A DNA stretch of 5,264 nt from JAUSNA01 sp964568885 (GTDB lineage Bacteria; Patescibacteriota; Microgenomatia; Levybacterales; GWA1-39-11). The stretch spans positions 1 to 5,264 of the forward strand of contig CAZMSF010000049.1 of assembly GCA_964568885.1 (NCBI GenBank), written 5' to 3'. Below, in pieces: positions 4,561 to 5,264 of the stretch; position 1 is the stretch's first letter, and each line of letters opens with the position of its first letter. Position numbers and translations under genes: made by a program. The notes beneath the pieces are model-generated. The model made no database searches and was not told the origin of the DNA. It worked only from the letters and a program-made list of their open reading frames with translations.

Positions 4561-4960
4561 CAATTTGAGGCGAATAGCCGTGTCGAGGGTAGTCAAATGT
4601 CCTGATAAGCGACGTGCCAAGTGCTCGCAGGAGCCGTAAAATAAGCAGGGCAGCTTCACTCATCTCTAGTGGCATCTCAGAGTCGCGAAAGCGAATAAGG
4701 GACTTGGGCGTGTTTGAAGTCTATAAGTCAAAAGTGCGACGGTAACGATTCCCGTTGAGTCCGTCCCTCCACTTGCTAGCCATACTGGTTGGGATAGAAC
4801 GATACAAGCGGAAGAATATGAGCTTGTATGAATAGCTGGGTAAGTTTGAGACTTACGAATTAAAGCAGCTTAGCGGATAGTCCGAAAGGATGAACAACGT
4901 AACCCTCATTTCTTCTATATAGGGGTAGACTTTCTATTTCCTGAGGGCGTGTCCCTCAAC
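4561..4960 (+). ncRNA. GC-elevated stretch dense in hairpins, candidate large structured RNA of unknown class
   Basis: GC is about 51% over 4561-4800 against about 20% at 4201-4260. Helices visible on the plus strand: GCTC/GAGC (4623-4626, 4631-4634); CACT/AGTG (4657-4660, 4668-4671); TCGC-GAAA-GCGA (4683-4694), a GNRA tetraloop; a three-part stem 4732-4774 (AAGTG, GACGG, TAACG arms); CTAGCC/GGTTGG (4776-4792) with two G-U; ATACAAGC/GCTTGTAT (4802-4829); GTAAGT/ACTTAC (4840-4856); GTCC-GAAA-GGAT (4880-4891), or CGGA/TCCG (4874-4884) instead; TGAGGG/CCCTCA (4942-4958). A long-range helix joins 4716-4724 to 4925-4933. I found no hallmark of tmRNA, RNase P RNA, SRP RNA or rRNA, and no convincing intron core. 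Boundaries are approximate. It may be continuous with the 4431 transcript if the terminator is read through. Confidence 0.45.
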
Positions 4961-5076
4961 ATCAATGTAAAACTATAGCAGTTAAACATTAGATTTAAGC
5001 TTAAAGAATCTATCCAATAGGTCTTATTGCGCCCATAAGTATATCAAGGTATATTAGACGAAGAATATGCTTTCAG
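4961..5076. other. Noncoding spacer with small palindromes
   Basis: No open frame of note. It holds TTTAAGCTTAAA (4994-5005), a perfect 12-bp palindrome inside an AGATT/AATCT pair (4991-5011), and a CAATA/TATTG hairpin (5015-5029). None is followed by a T tract on either strand, so I do not call a terminator. A leftward transcript from the 5077-5105 promoter would begin here. Confidence 0.4.
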
Positions 5077-5105
5077 ATTATACCATAAATTAACCACTGA
5101 GTCAA
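5077..5105 (-). promoter_or_regulatory. Near-consensus sigma70-type promoter reading leftward into the RNA locus
   Basis: On the minus strand TTGACT (5100-5105), exactly 17 bases, and consensus TATAAT (5077-5082) with a TGG extension. This is the best promoter match in the window. It lies just past the stop of the right-edge gene, so it does not serve that gene. The predicted start near 5070 points into the structured region, antisense to the RNA inferred there. Leftward, the next features are noncoding; no good minus-strand ORF follows. Confidence 0.75.
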
Positions 5106-5113
5106 GTTGTTAT

Positions 5114-5263
5114 TTAGATGTAGGCATATTGTAGGTTCAGTTCTTGAAAAGTCTGATATACTTTTTCTGCGTACAGTTCTAAGTGTTCCAAATTTAGACC
5201 TGACAGCTCACAAAGAAAAACGTCCAGGTTCTCGCTGCAAGTTCCACGGCAGACCGAGTCCCT
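5114..5263 (-). CDS. C-terminal end of an unrecognised protein (5' part beyond the window)
   Basis: A minus-strand frame is open from the window edge for 49 codons to TAA. It begins RDSVCRGTCSENLD and ends in NLEHLELYAEKVYQTFQ followed by ELNLQYAYI. Its last 25 or so residues have the spacing of an amphipathic helix, and Cys5, Cys9 and Cys18 stand out. I do not recognise the family. The other minus frames stop sooner. One plus-strand frame is also open across this stretch but has no good start and looks less protein-like. The call rests on composition and length alone, so coding status is moderate. Confidence 0.45.
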   Translation of the reverse strand, partial: RDSVCRGTCSENLDVFLCELSGLNLEHLELYAEKVYQTFQELNLQYAYI

Positions 5264-5264
5264 G

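Noticed and set aside
4454..4675. Minus-strand 73-aa open frame across the structured region, and a 65-aa one overlapping it (4462-4659)
   Set aside because: Both overlap each other and the 24-bp inverted repeat, have no ribosome binding site, and give Leu/Ser/Arg-rich proteins with no recognisable domain; the hairpins explain the sequence better.
4728..4775. Minus-strand terminator (stem 4732-4774 followed by TTTT)
   Set aside because: Only four T follow, and the stem has a C-A mismatch on this strand but a G-U pair on the plus strand, so it is better read as part of plus-strand RNA structure.
4680..4900. Group I or group II intron (GTGCGAC at 4734, ATAGTCC at 4878, GAAA loops)
   Set aside because: No convincing P7/P3 pairing partner for the group I S-like element, no domain V for group II, and no interrupted gene or intron-encoded protein in the window.
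4431..4985. tmRNA, RNase P RNA, SRP RNA or tRNA
   Set aside because: The invariant sequences of these RNAs are not present on either strand, and no tRNA cloverleaf or CCA end could be built.
5098..5264. Plus-strand frame open to the right edge
   Set aside because: No ATG or ribosome binding site, and its composition is less protein-like than the minus-strand frame over the same bases; not excluded, since both are short.

Overview
The window looks like a chromosomal or mobile-element accessory region of a low-GC bacterium. Genes are short and tightly packed, the intergenic DNA is very AT-rich (about 20% GC by hand count over 4201-4260), all assigned starts are ATG, and TGA acts as a stop codon. 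Small proteins led by zinc ribbons, together with a secreted nuclease carrying an Excalibur motif, would fit a Patescibacteria/CPR-type genome. That is an impression of style; no marker gene here proves it.

Left part (1-3322, minus strand): a five-gene cluster read right to left. It encodes an excisionase-like HTH protein of 56 aa, an unrecognised zinc-ribbon protein (226 aa), a second zinc-ribbon protein with a GWWG membrane-proximal motif (132 aa), a zinc-ribbon, multi-membrane-segment, trypsin-like serine protease (464 aa), and a secreted SNase-type nuclease with a C-terminal Excalibur motif cut by the window edge. Three junctions have the same form (stop TAA, one base, ATG) and the fourth is an ATGA overlap, so this is almost certainly one translationally coupled operon. 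An extended -10 element ends six bases before the first ATG, which suggests a leaderless mRNA. The three consecutive zinc-ribbon proteins carry the same N-terminal module (Cys3, Cys6, Cys17, Cys20) on unrelated bodies.

Middle (3323-4161): a two-helix membrane protein that ends in an FtsK/SpoIIIE gamma winged-helix domain but has no ATPase motor, with its own strong promoter. It diverges from a 69-aa XRE/Cro-type repressor on the plus strand. Palindromes and short repeats in the intergenic spaces are candidate operators.

Right part (4162-5113): about 950 bp with no credible protein gene. It holds iteron-like direct repeats, a 20-bp palindrome, a plus-strand promoter, a 24-bp stem followed by nine T (intrinsic terminator) with mutually exclusive alternative pairings, and then a GC-richer stretch packed with hairpins, including two GAAA tetraloops and a long-range helix. 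Imperfect pairs in the main stems are G-U on the plus strand, which points to structured RNA made from that strand. A near-perfect sigma70-type promoter on the minus strand (5077-5105) fires leftward into this region and would make antisense RNA. The right edge holds the C-terminal end of an unrecognised minus-strand protein.

Working picture (inference): an envelope or secreted protease/nuclease module under HTH control, beside a motorless FtsK-gamma membrane protein and a structured-RNA locus with possible antisense control.
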